A stretch of 5,876 nucleotides of DNA, from contig PLKU01000455.1 of the NCBI GenBank assembly GCA_003140705.1, positions 1-5,876 of the forward strand, read 5' to 3'. A program made the position numbers and the translations under genes. The notes under the pieces are model-generated. The model saw only the letters and a program-made list of their open reading frames with translations, was not told the DNA's origin and did not search any database. Every line of letters starts with the position of its first letter. The first letter of the stretch is position 1. This stretch comes from Acidobacteriaceae bacterium (lineage in GTDB: Bacteria; Acidobacteriota; Terriglobia; Terriglobales; Acidobacteriaceae). Of the stretch, positions 1-5,876 are shown piece by piece.

Positions 1-1481
1 GAGACGGCAAGCCGCTTTCGAGCGGACGCGTGCTGGCTAAATCCGTGGAATGCAATTCATTCCAGGATGCACGGAAGTTTCTCTCTACGGGCGGCGAACG
101 CGGGCCCCAGATCTCGATTATTCCTCCCGGGACTTACCGAATCAACACGGGATTGTTTGCGGTTGCCGCGGCTGAGGTGCTGGAGATTCCTGACAACCAG
201 GTTGGTATTGTGACCACCAAGGATGGCGCGCCGTTGACGACCGGCGAAATCGCGGGCAAGGAGATTCCCGGGCACAACATGTTCCAGGACGCGGAGCGGT
301 TCATTCAAGCGGGTGGACACAAGGGGCTGCAGGAACAGGTGATGCTGGCGGGGCGGTACTTCATCAATCCTCGATTTGCAACGGTCGAGATTAAACCCAT
401 GACCGAAGTGCCGATTGCAAATGTGGGCGTAGTGATCGCGTATGTCGGCGCCGAGGGCTTAGACCAGACCGGCGAGGAATTCAAGCACGGCAACCTGGTG
501 GAAAAGGGACAGAAGGGCGTATGGGTCGATCCGCTGTATCCAGGGAAGTACGCCATCAATCCTTATACGCACAAGGTGGAGATTGTACCCACGGCGAACA
601 TCGTGCTGAATTGGGCGACAGGCAAGTCAGAGGCGCACAGGCTGGATGAGCGCCTGTCGACGATTACGGTGCGGTCGTCGGATGGATTCACGTTCAACCT
701 GGACGTGGCCCAGATCATCCATGTTCCGCGCAACGACGCGCCCAAGGTGATCGCGCGGTTCGGGACAATGGCGAGCCTGGTGACACAAGTGCTAGAGCCG
801 ACGATCGGGAACTACTTTCGCAATGCCGCGCAGACCTCTGACGTGATTGAGTTTTTGAAGGGACGCACGGAGCGGCAAAAGGATGCGAAGGAGTCGTTCC
901 AGGCGGCACTGGTGGAGTATAACCTGAACGCGATCGATACGCTGATTGGCGACATTGCGCCGCCTGAGGCGCTGATGAAGACGCTTACCGGCCGCAAGCT
1001 CGCGGAGCAGGAACAAGTGACTTACAAGACGCAACAGCTTGCCGAGGAGATGCGCAAGGACCTGCAACAGGCCAGGGCGATGGCGGATACTCAGGCAACG
1101 GTTGTGGATGCGGAACGGAGTGTTTCCATTGCCGAGTTTGCGGCGCAGGCACTGGTGAGGCAAGCCAGCGGCGAGGCGCAGTCGAAGACCATCAATGCCG
1201 AGGCGGACGCGAAGGTGATTAGGAAAGTCGGCAATGCGGAAGCCGAGAAGACAAAGGCAGTGGGAACGGCGGAAGCAGAAGTAATCAAGCTGAAGATCAA
1301 CTCGATGGAGTCGGGCAACTACGCGGCGGTGCAGATTGCCACCGCTCTGGCTTCAAACCACATCAAGCTGGTTCCGGATATTCAGGCGGGTGGAGGCGGG
1401 GGTCAGGGGAGCCTGATCAGCGTGCTGATTGCGAAGATGCTGCAAGGCGGGAACGGCGGCGACAAGGATGCGAAGGGGTGA
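1..1481 (+). CDS. SPFH/band-7 (flotillin-like) protein, 5' partial
   Basis: Membrane-scaffold type protein of the SPFH (stomatin/prohibitin/flotillin/HflK-C) superfamily. The reading frame (first full codon at base 3) is open to the left edge. Residues encoded before the GTG at 30 read DGKPLSSGR and run straight into the conserved part, so that GTG is internal and the true start lies outside. Numbering from that GTG, residues 10-170 hold three beta-rich modules marked by PGTYRIN (33-39), AGRYFIN (107-113) and PGKYAIN (161-167); the first two also share a FQDA..F...GG motif 74 residues apart. The SPFH core follows at about 180-320 (TITVRSSDGFTFNLDV). An Ala/Glu/Lys/Gln-rich probable coiled coil spans about 325-430, then a Gly-rich tail ends at the TGA at 1479-1481. 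No transmembrane helix is visible in the part present; an N-terminal anchor could lie upstream. It converges with the SulP gene. Family assignment is firm; cellular role is not. Confidence 0.9.
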   Translation, partial: DGKPLSSGRVLAKSVECNSFQDARKFLSTGGERGPQISIIPPGTYRINTGLFAVAAAEVLEIPDNQVGIVTTKDGAPLTTGEIAGKEIPGHNMFQDAERFIQAGGHKGLQEQVMLAGRYFINPRFATVEIKPMTEVPIANVGVVIAYVGAEGLDQTGEEFKHGNLVEKGQKGVWVDPLYPGKYAINPYTHKVEIVPTANIVLNWATGKSEAHRLDERLSTITVRSSDGFTFNLDVAQIIHVPRNDAPKVIARFGTMASLVTQVLEPTIGNYFRNAAQTSDVIEFLKGRTERQKDAKESFQAALVEYNLNAIDTLIGDIAPPEALMKTLTGRKLAEQEQVTYKTQQLAEEMRKDLQQARAMADTQATVVDAERSVSIAEFAAQALVRQASGEAQSKTINAEADAKVIRKVGNAEAEKTKAVGTAEAEVIKLKINSMESGNYAAVQIATALASNHIKLVPDIQAGGGGGQGSLISVLIAKMLQGGNGGDKDAKG

Positions 1482-1577
1482 TGGGCAAGGCTGAAACTGC
1501 CAAACTGATGAAACTGCGCCCGAGGCTGCAGCTGTGAATCATCGAGCTCGTATGTTCTGTCAGCTACGGACTCCGCT
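1482..1577. other. Convergent intergenic spacer without clear terminator
   Basis: These 96 bases separate two convergent genes, where a bidirectional terminator would be expected. I see no GC-rich hairpin followed by a T run on either strand. The only structure noticed is a direct repeat TGAAACTGC at 1492-1500 and 1509-1517 and short palindromes (CAGCTG, CGAGCTCG). Termination may be Rho-dependent or lie inside a coding end. Confidence 0.4.
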
Positions 1578-3194
1578 TCAACTGGCTTTTGCGATAGCCA
1601 GCGAGTCATATACCTCTTTTGCGCGGTCGAGCGCGGTCTGAATGTTCGGCATGATGTTCTCGCGACCCACGCGGTCAAGAAAGCGCCCGCCTTGCAAGAG
1701 CTTGGACGGCTGCTCCATGGCCCCGCAAAGCAGCATCGCCCGGCCGGATTCATTCAGGCGTTTGGCAAACGTCTCGATGGCGTGAATGCCAGTGGCATCG
1801 ATCGCCGTCATGTTGCGCAGACGCAGGATGACAACGGGGGCGAAAGCTTCCACGTTCGCGGTGGCCTCGACGAGTTTCTCCGTGATGCCAAAAAGAAATG
1901 GCCCATGGATGCGCAGCAGCGTTACGTAAGGCGGCAAGATGCGCCCTTGCAGCACATGAGGCAGTCCGTCGCGAATGTACTCTTCTGTTACCGGAGACAC
2001 GGTTGTGGTTTCGGCGATCCGGTAGATGTAAAGCAACGCGGCCAGCGCAAGGCCGATGCCGACGGCTACGGTGAGATCGGCAAAGACCGTGAGCGCAAAG
2101 GTGACCAGCCAAACTGAAATTGAAGCCCAGTCCATTTGGAAGATGGCGCCGATCTCTTTCCACTCGCCCATGTTGTAGGACACGACAAACAGGACGGCGG
2201 CCAGGGTGGTGAGGGGGATATAGCTGGCGAGTGGCGCGGCAACCAGCAGAATTCCCAAGAGTGTGAAGGCGTGGACCATGCCGGCAACGGGCGAACGCGC
2301 ACCCGAGCGGATGTTGGTGGCGGTACGTGCAATGGCGCCGGTGGCAGGGATGCCGCCGAACATGGGCGAGACGAGGTTGGCGATTCCCTGGGCCACCAGT
2401 TCGACATTTGGGTTGTGACGGTCGCCGGTCATTCCGTCAGCCACAACCGCAGAGAGCATGCTCTCAAGTGCAGCAAGAATTGCGACGGTGAAGGCCGAGG
2501 GGATCAAGGGAAGAATATGTTCTGCTTGAAAATCGGGAATGGCGAAGGGCGGAAAGCCGCGCGGGATACCGCCGAATTTGCTACCGATTGTTTCAACCGG
2601 CAGATGAAACAGGACGCTTACAGAGGTGCAAGCAAGCAGAGCGACGATGGATGCGGGAACACGCCTGGTAAAACGTGGAAGGATGAGAATAATCGCCAGG
2701 GTGCCAAGGCCCAGGCCGAGTGCCGACTCGTTCATGCTGGCGAAATGCGCGACGAGCAACCTGATGCGGGGCAGGAACTCGCTGGGAACCGGGCCGGTGC
2801 GCAGACCGAAGAAATCCTTGATCTGTGTTGATGCGATGAGGATGGCAATTCCGTTGGTAAAACCAATGACCACCATGCGGGGAATGAAGCGGACGGCAGC
2901 GCCAAGGCCAGTGAGGCCCATGAGCAGGAGAAGGATTCCCGCCATCGCAGTTACCATGGCCAGGCCACTCATGCCGAAACGGAGCACGATGCCGGCGACG
3001 ATGACGACAAATGCGCCGGTGGGTCCGCCAATTTGAGTCCGCGAACCGCCGAGAGCGGAGATGAGGAATCCGGCAACAACGGCTGTGTAGAGGCCGGCTT
3101 GAGGAGTGACGCCTGAAGCGATGCCAAAGGCCATGGCAAGGGGCAAAGCAACCAGGCCCACGGTGAGGCCCGCGAGACAGTCATGGACGAACAT
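1578..3194 (-). CDS. SulP family anion transporter with C-terminal STAS domain
   Basis: Inner-membrane anion transporter of the SLC26/SulP family. Known members carry sulfate, bicarbonate or dicarboxylates (DauA, BicA and relatives); the substrate cannot be read from this sequence. From the ATG at 3194 it is 538 residues. The first helix starts at LAGLTVGLVALPLAMAF (7-23). The family motif GGPTGAF follows at 56-62. The conserved AALESMLSAVVAD is at 241-253, and GGIPATGAIARTATNIRSGA at 280-299. Many hydrophobic helices run to about residue 392. The STAS domain occupies about 421-530 with the signature MTAIDATGIHAIE (462-474); it faces the cytoplasm and typically regulates transport. The family's usual N-terminal stretch before the first helix is missing from this start. 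It is encoded upstream in the same frame without a start codon (see 3192-3256), so the gene may be frameshifted. The 336 bases to the upstream TIR gene argue against tight co-transcription. Confidence 0.95.
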   Translation of the reverse strand: MFVHDCLAGLTVGLVALPLAMAFGIASGVTPQAGLYTAVVAGFLISALGGSRTQIGGPTGAFVVIVAGIVLRFGMSGLAMVTAMAGILLLLMGLTGLGAAVRFIPRMVVIGFTNGIAILIASTQIKDFFGLRTGPVPSEFLPRIRLLVAHFASMNESALGLGLGTLAIILILPRFTRRVPASIVALLACTSVSVLFHLPVETIGSKFGGIPRGFPPFAIPDFQAEHILPLIPSAFTVAILAALESMLSAVVADGMTGDRHNPNVELVAQGIANLVSPMFGGIPATGAIARTATNIRSGARSPVAGMVHAFTLLGILLVAAPLASYIPLTTLAAVLFVVSYNMGEWKEIGAIFQMDWASISVWLVTFALTVFADLTVAVGIGLALAALLYIYRIAETTTVSPVTEEYIRDGLPHVLQGRILPPYVTLLRIHGPFLFGITEKLVEATANVEAFAPVVILRLRNMTAIDATGIHAIETFAKRLNESGRAMLLCGAMEQPSKLLQGGRFLDRVGRENIMPNIQTALDRAKEVYDSLAIAKAS

Positions 3195-3256
3195 GCTTCC
3201 CGAGTACGACCTGAAGGCGAGAATCGACTTGGGAAGGTGGGATTGCTGATCGACAT
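3192..3256 (-). other. Displaced SulP N-terminus with apparent 1-nt frameshift
   Basis: Reading upstream of the ATG at 3194 in the SulP frame gives LPKSILAFRSYSGSM, which looks like the conserved SulP lead-in before LAGLTVG. That frame reaches a TAG at 3273-3275 with no ATG, GTG or TTG. In the neighbouring frame an ATG at 3256-3254 encodes MSISNPTFP and then diverges. Adding one G to the GGG at 3231-3233 joins the two into MSISNPTFP followed by KSILAFRSYSGSM. This is either a real frameshift, a homopolymer error in the sequence, or chance with translation from ATG 3194. The residues are seen directly; the repaired reading is inference. Confidence 0.6.
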
Positions 3257-3530
3257 GGTGTTTGTATTGATTCTACGCGCTTTGGGAATTCGGAACTTCC
3301 GCGTATCAGTTCGCAGGGCGCTGGGGCGGGACACTTGGGATACGCAGAGTTGGTTGTTTTCTTAAGGCGGCTCGGTGTTTTAGTTCAACTGCAATTGTGT
3401 GGGTTGGAACCGGACGAAGTGCAGCAGGATTCATTGGTTTCGCCGTTTCCCATGGCAGCCAAATCGATGGAACGGCGTTTTCACCAGTATCTCGATTTAC
3501 AAGAACGTCAAATCCGCGGAGCCATCATCG
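3257..3530. other. Intergenic region upstream of the SulP gene
   Basis: This stretch lies between the end of the TIR-Sel1 gene and the SulP gene, both on the minus strand. I see no convincing gene in it. A candidate minus-strand -10 box TAGAAT is at 3275-3270, but no good -35 sits at the right distance, so it is only a possibility. An 11-base inverted repeat CGGAACTTCCG lies at 3291-3301 and could be an operator half-site pair or chance. No intrinsic terminator with a T run was recognised after the TIR gene stop. Confidence 0.4.
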
Positions 3531-4730
3531 CTATTGCAATTGCTTTAGAACATTGCATCCGAATGGGTTGCCCATGTTGCAGCCCTGCGTGAGGTATTGC
3601 CGGGCCAACACGAGGTTCCTTGGCACGCCAAGGCCTTGCCGATAGAGGTTGCCGAGGTTGCTACACCCGTTGGGATAGCCAAAGTTGCATGATCTGGAAT
3701 AGAGGTTCGCCGCTCGCGCATCATCGACTTTGACACCGAGGCCGTTCTGGTACTGATAGCCGGCACGGTTGCAGGATGGCCCGTTGCCAGCGAGGCAAAG
3801 TTCTTCATAGAGCGTCGCGGCTTGCGCGAAATTGTTCTGATTGGTAAGTGCGTCGGCCTGTTGTTTCATCGCTGCAAGATTCGGAGTTTGAACCGGCGGC
3901 TTGGGATTGACCCGTGGTGAATACGCAGGCGCCTGTTGAATGGCAGGTTGCGAGATAGCAGGTGTTGAATTGGTCGGCGGCGTTGCTGAACCTACCGAAT
4001 CATGGTGCAACACAGCGAGCCGGCCCACTGCGAAGACTGCAACCAAAGCCAAAAGTACCAAGACCCAACCCCAGGTTGGCACCTTTCGCCAACCAGAATT
4101 CGACTCCTCACCTTTCGGCACGGAGGGCCGCGCATCCGTAGCATCAGGAATCGACGCGGCATAAAACTGTGCGGCGTCACGAAGCTGATTCACTGGGTCA
4201 GTCGGAGATTGGGGCAGCGGCTGTGTTGCGCGAATTCGCTTGATCTGTGTTTTCAGCCCATCGAGAATCTCGGCCTTGACCTTGGCCCATTTGGGATCGC
4301 TCTCAGTAAAGTCGATCAAGGGCATGGAGCCGGGCACCATCTGGCGATCCGCAAGAACGGGATATTCGCTCCAATCGCAAGGCTCGACCAGCACAGGAAC
4401 GATAATCATCTGCCCCATCTTGGCGCGATTGACGATTCGCGTCATCTCATATTTCTCAATGAATTCAGAATTCAGAAATGCCTGACTTACGATGAGGAGG
4501 GCGATCTGCGAGTGATCAATCTCTGCCTCGATATGGTTTCTGAATTCGTCGCCTGGCCTGAGATCCTTGTCGAACCAGAAGACGACATTCTGCCTCTTCA
4601 GGGATTCCGAGAGGAAGGGGATCAGGTTGAACCTGTAGTCGCGGTCCAGCCACTTCTTGTCCTCGCGCGCATAGCTGACAAAGACGCGCGTGGTCTCATC
4701 GGGGGCTTCGGTATTCATGCTTGAGTCCAT
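3531..4730 (-). CDS. TIR domain - transmembrane helix - Sel1-repeat protein
   Basis: A 399-residue membrane-tethered TIR protein. The TIR domain (about 14-165) opens with RVFVSYAREDKKWL (15-28), continues with DKDLRPGDEF (54-63) and LLIVSQAFLNSEFIEKYEM (78-96), then PVLVEPCDW (112-120). E95, or less likely E92, sits where catalytic TIR NADases carry their glutamate. One hydrophobic helix spans about 219-241, preceded by R215-K216, which favours a cytoplasmic TIR domain and an exported C-terminus. A Pro/Ser/Thr/Asn linker (245-284) leads to Sel1/TPR-like repeats (287-399). Their cysteine pairs C312/C320, C348/C356 and C384/C392 are 8 apart with a 36-residue period, as in Hcp proteins where they form disulfides; this supports a periplasmic location. 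The protein ends just after the last pair. AAGGAG at 4746-4741 lies 10 bases before the ATG and supports this start over the second Met. The sensor-effector role is inferred, and a role in anti-phage defence is possible but unproven. Confidence 0.93.
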   Translation of the reverse strand: MDSSMNTEAPDETTRVFVSYAREDKKWLDRDYRFNLIPFLSESLKRQNVVFWFDKDLRPGDEFRNHIEAEIDHSQIALLIVSQAFLNSEFIEKYEMTRIVNRAKMGQMIIVPVLVEPCDWSEYPVLADRQMVPGSMPLIDFTESDPKWAKVKAEILDGLKTQIKRIRATQPLPQSPTDPVNQLRDAAQFYAASIPDATDARPSVPKGEESNSGWRKVPTWGWVLVLLALVAVFAVGRLAVLHHDSVGSATPPTNSTPAISQPAIQQAPAYSPRVNPKPPVQTPNLAAMKQQADALTNQNNFAQAATLYEELCLAGNGPSCNRAGYQYQNGLGVKVDDARAANLYSRSCNFGYPNGCSNLGNLYRQGLGVPRNLVLARQYLTQGCNMGNPFGCNVLKQLQ

Positions 4731-4740
4731 AGAGAATAGG

Positions 4741-4746
4741 CTCCTT
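4741..4746 (-). promoter_or_regulatory. Ribosome binding site of the TIR-Sel1 gene
   Basis: The minus strand reads AAGGAG here, ten bases before the ATG at 4730-4728. It decides for this start over the in-frame Met5 ATG, which has no purine-rich box at a closer distance. The spacing is slightly long but usual enough. Confidence 0.5.
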
Positions 4747-4825
4747 ACCGTGTCGATCCCGCGCCGCCGCAGCGCTCATCCAGCCGTCTCGTGCGTTTGG
4801 AATGCTACCCGCTCTTCCATCAAAT

Positions 4826-5053
4826 TCAACTTGTCGCATCCCCACTAGTTGCCCGCGTTGCAGCCCTGATGAGGAGTTGCCGCGCCAGCGCAAGATTATT
4901 TGGGACTCCAAAGCCTCGCCAGTAGAGGTTGCCGAGGGTGCCGCACCCGTTAGCGTCTTCGCCATCGCATGCCTTGGAGGTGAGCGTGAAGGAGCGGGCA
5001 TCGCCTGCGAGGCGCGAAGGTTTCTATCGGCAGTATTGACCTTTTGCACAGCA
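4826..5053 (-). pseudogene. Decayed Sel1-repeat gene remnant
   Basis: Between the two Sel1-repeat genes the minus strand encodes a broken copy of the same repeat type. From about 4988 it reads SKACDGEDANGC, then GTLGNLYWRGFGVPNNL and ALARQLL. This matches the end of the TIR-Sel1 protein (SNLGNLYRQGLGVPRNL, VLARQYL; 16 of 24 positions by eye). The Cys codons at 4969 and 4945 keep the 8-residue spacing. The next Cys codon comes 107 bases later (4862) instead of 108, so one base is lost; in the shifted frame the partner Cys at 4838 is still 8 residues on, but a TAG at 4847-4845 interrupts. Unshifted, the frame ends at TGA 4828-4826. Upstream, a TAG at 5026-5024 interrupts the frame, yet a Cys codon at 5053-5051 is exactly 108 bases from the one at 4945, hinting at one more degraded repeat. 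The bases from 5054 to 5160 show nothing I recognise. It is most likely a duplicate of the 3' part of the TIR gene or of a sister gene. Confidence 0.72.
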
Positions 5054-5160
5054 CCTCTCCGTGGACATATTGCCTCTCCGGTTTGCCTTCCTGCCCAGCC
5101 ATAGCTTTTCCAGTGTAGTCCAGCCAAACAAGTGGGAAAAAGGGCGCCCGCGGCCCCAAC

Positions 5161-5876
5161 TCACCGTTGCACACGATTCAAATTCTGGCATCCCGCATCG
5201 AGCCCGGCGGTGCATGACTGGCGATAGAGCGCGACCGCCTGTTGCTTGTTTCTGGGCACGCCATAGCCGAATTCGTATCCTACCCCCAACAGGTTGCAGC
5301 CCATCGGGTCGCCTCCCTCGCACCCTTTGCGGGTAAGCAGAGCGGCCTGAGAATCATCTTTCTGAATCCCGGCCCCCTCGTGGTAGGCCAGCCCGAGCAA
5401 CGAGCAGCCCCGCGGTACACCAGTGTCGCACGCCTTGTGGAACAGGCTGCTGGCCTGGGCATAATTCTGGGGTACTCCGTTGCCGCTGGCATACGCGGCG
5501 CCCAGGTTGGTGCAGCCGCGCCCTTCGCCTCCCTGGCAGGACCTGCTGTAGAGCTGAATCGCCTGCGACTGATTCTTGGGCACGCCGGAGCCGCTCTCAT
5601 ACATCACGCCAAGTAGGAAACAGGCCCCCCACGCGTCGCCGCTGCATCCCTTGCGGTACAACGCTGCCGCCTGCCCCAGGTCCTGGTTCACGCCCTTGCC
5701 ATTCTGATAGAGCGAACCCAGGTTGCCGCAACCCCTGGATACGCCTCCGTTGCAGGCCACGGTGAGCAGACGGGATGCCTCTGAAAACTGTCCGCTTTTC
5801 AGGTCCGCCAGCCCGCGGTCGAACGCATCTTGGGGGCTCATGGAGTTGCTCGGCACGGGCGTCGAGTTCGAGTTCG
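5161..5876 (-). CDS. Cysteine-rich Sel1-repeat protein, 5' partial
   Basis: A Sel1-like repeat protein whose frame is open to the right edge. The first in-frame possible start in the window is a GTG at 5856 (231 residues), with an ATG at 5841. Residues encoded further upstream read NSNSTP and look like the Asn/Ser/Pro linker of the neighbouring TIR protein, so the real start is probably outside. Numbering from the GTG, a TPR-like helix pair begins at about 10. Six cysteine pairs follow at 35/43, 71/79, 107/115, 143/151, 179/187 and 215/223: exact period 36, spacing 8. Units read like GCxxLGxxYxxGxGVxxxxxQA, the Sel1 consensus. Hcp proteins of Helicobacter have the same cysteine pattern and are secreted with disulfides, so an extracytoplasmic protein-binding scaffold is likely. 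The protein stops at a TGA (5163-5161) right after the last pair, like the TIR protein. The missing N-terminus may hold a signal peptide, a membrane helix or an effector domain. The ligand is unknown. Confidence 0.9.
   Translation of the reverse strand, partial: NSNSTPVPSNSMSPQDAFDRGLADLKSGQFSEASRLLTVACNGGVSRGCGNLGSLYQNGKGVNQDLGQAAALYRKGCSGDAWGACFLLGVMYESGSGVPKNQSQAIQLYSRSCQGGEGRGCTNLGAAYASGNGVPQNYAQASSLFHKACDTGVPRGCSLLGLAYHEGAGIQKDDSQAALLTRKGCEGGDPMGCNLLGVGYEFGYGVPRNKQQAVALYRQSCTAGLDAGCQNLNRVQR

Noticed and set aside
30..32. GTG as the start of the SPFH gene
   Set aside because: In-frame codons before it are open to the edge and read naturally into the conserved part, so the start is outside the window.
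2136..2831. 231-codon open frame on the plus strand opposite the SulP gene
   Set aside because: It is antisense to conserved SulP sequence and has low-complexity composition rich in Gly, Asp, Glu and Arg with no recognisable domain; it is a shadow of the real gene.
3335..3592. 85-codon plus-strand open frame between the SulP and TIR genes
   Set aside because: It needs a TTG start, has no clear ribosome site, overlaps the TIR gene's 3' end in antisense and shows no family features.
4002..4724. 240-codon plus-strand open frame opposite the TIR gene
   Set aside because: The opposite strand encodes an unmistakable TIR-TM-Sel1 protein; this frame has no recognisable motifs.
4696..5127. 143-codon minus-strand open frame spanning the remnant
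   Set aside because: It is out of frame with the recognisable Sel1 residues for most of its length and overlaps the TIR gene start; the remnant reading explains the region better.
5161..5856. The 108-base periodicity as a CRISPR or DNA tandem repeat
   Set aside because: The repeat is protein-level: it follows the Sel1 unit in frame, and the DNA copies are diverged at synonymous and variable positions.
1..5876. A demonstrated multi-gene defence system linking SPFH, SulP and TIR genes
   Set aside because: The genes are convergent or widely spaced, and nothing in the sequence ties the SPFH or SulP gene to the TIR/Sel1 genes.

Overview
The window is a 5.9 kb bacterial chromosomal fragment of moderately high GC. 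It carries four protein-coding genes, one decayed gene remnant and no RNA genes, CRISPR array or insertion sequence that I can see. The gene styles suggest a soil-type Gram-negative bacterium: a flotillin-like SPFH protein with N-terminal beta repeats, a SulP-STAS transporter, and a TIR protein joined through a membrane helix to cysteine-rich Sel1 repeats. Acidobacteriota is my best guess. That is inference from gene style, not from a marker gene.

Left part (1-1481, plus strand): the 3' portion of an SPFH/band-7 gene. Its frame is open to the left edge, so the true start lies outside. It converges on a minus-strand SulP family anion transporter with a C-terminal STAS domain (1578-3194). The conserved SulP N-terminus continues upstream of the first in-frame ATG, but in that frame it has no start codon. 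A start and the matching N-terminal residues are found after a one-base frame change at a G run near 3231-3233, so the gene has a frameshift or the sequence has an error there.

Right part (3531-5876, all minus strand): a Sel1-repeat locus. In transcription order it holds a cysteine-rich Sel1-repeat protein (5161-5876, 5' end outside the window), a decayed Sel1-repeat fragment (about 4826-5053), and an intact TIR-transmembrane-Sel1 protein (3531-4730). All Sel1 units share an exact 36-residue period with cysteine pairs 8 residues apart, as in the secreted Helicobacter Hcp proteins. This implies disulfide-stapled repeats outside the cytoplasm. The remnant closely resembles the last repeats of the TIR gene and has a one-base deletion and stop codons, so the locus has duplicated and decayed.

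The most interesting object is the TIR protein. A cytoplasmic TIR domain (a possible NAD-consuming or signalling domain) is tethered by one membrane helix to a predicted periplasmic repeat domain. That layout would suit a transmembrane sensor-effector, with the neighbouring Sel1 protein as a possible partner or paralogue. The function is inferred and not demonstrated by the sequence.
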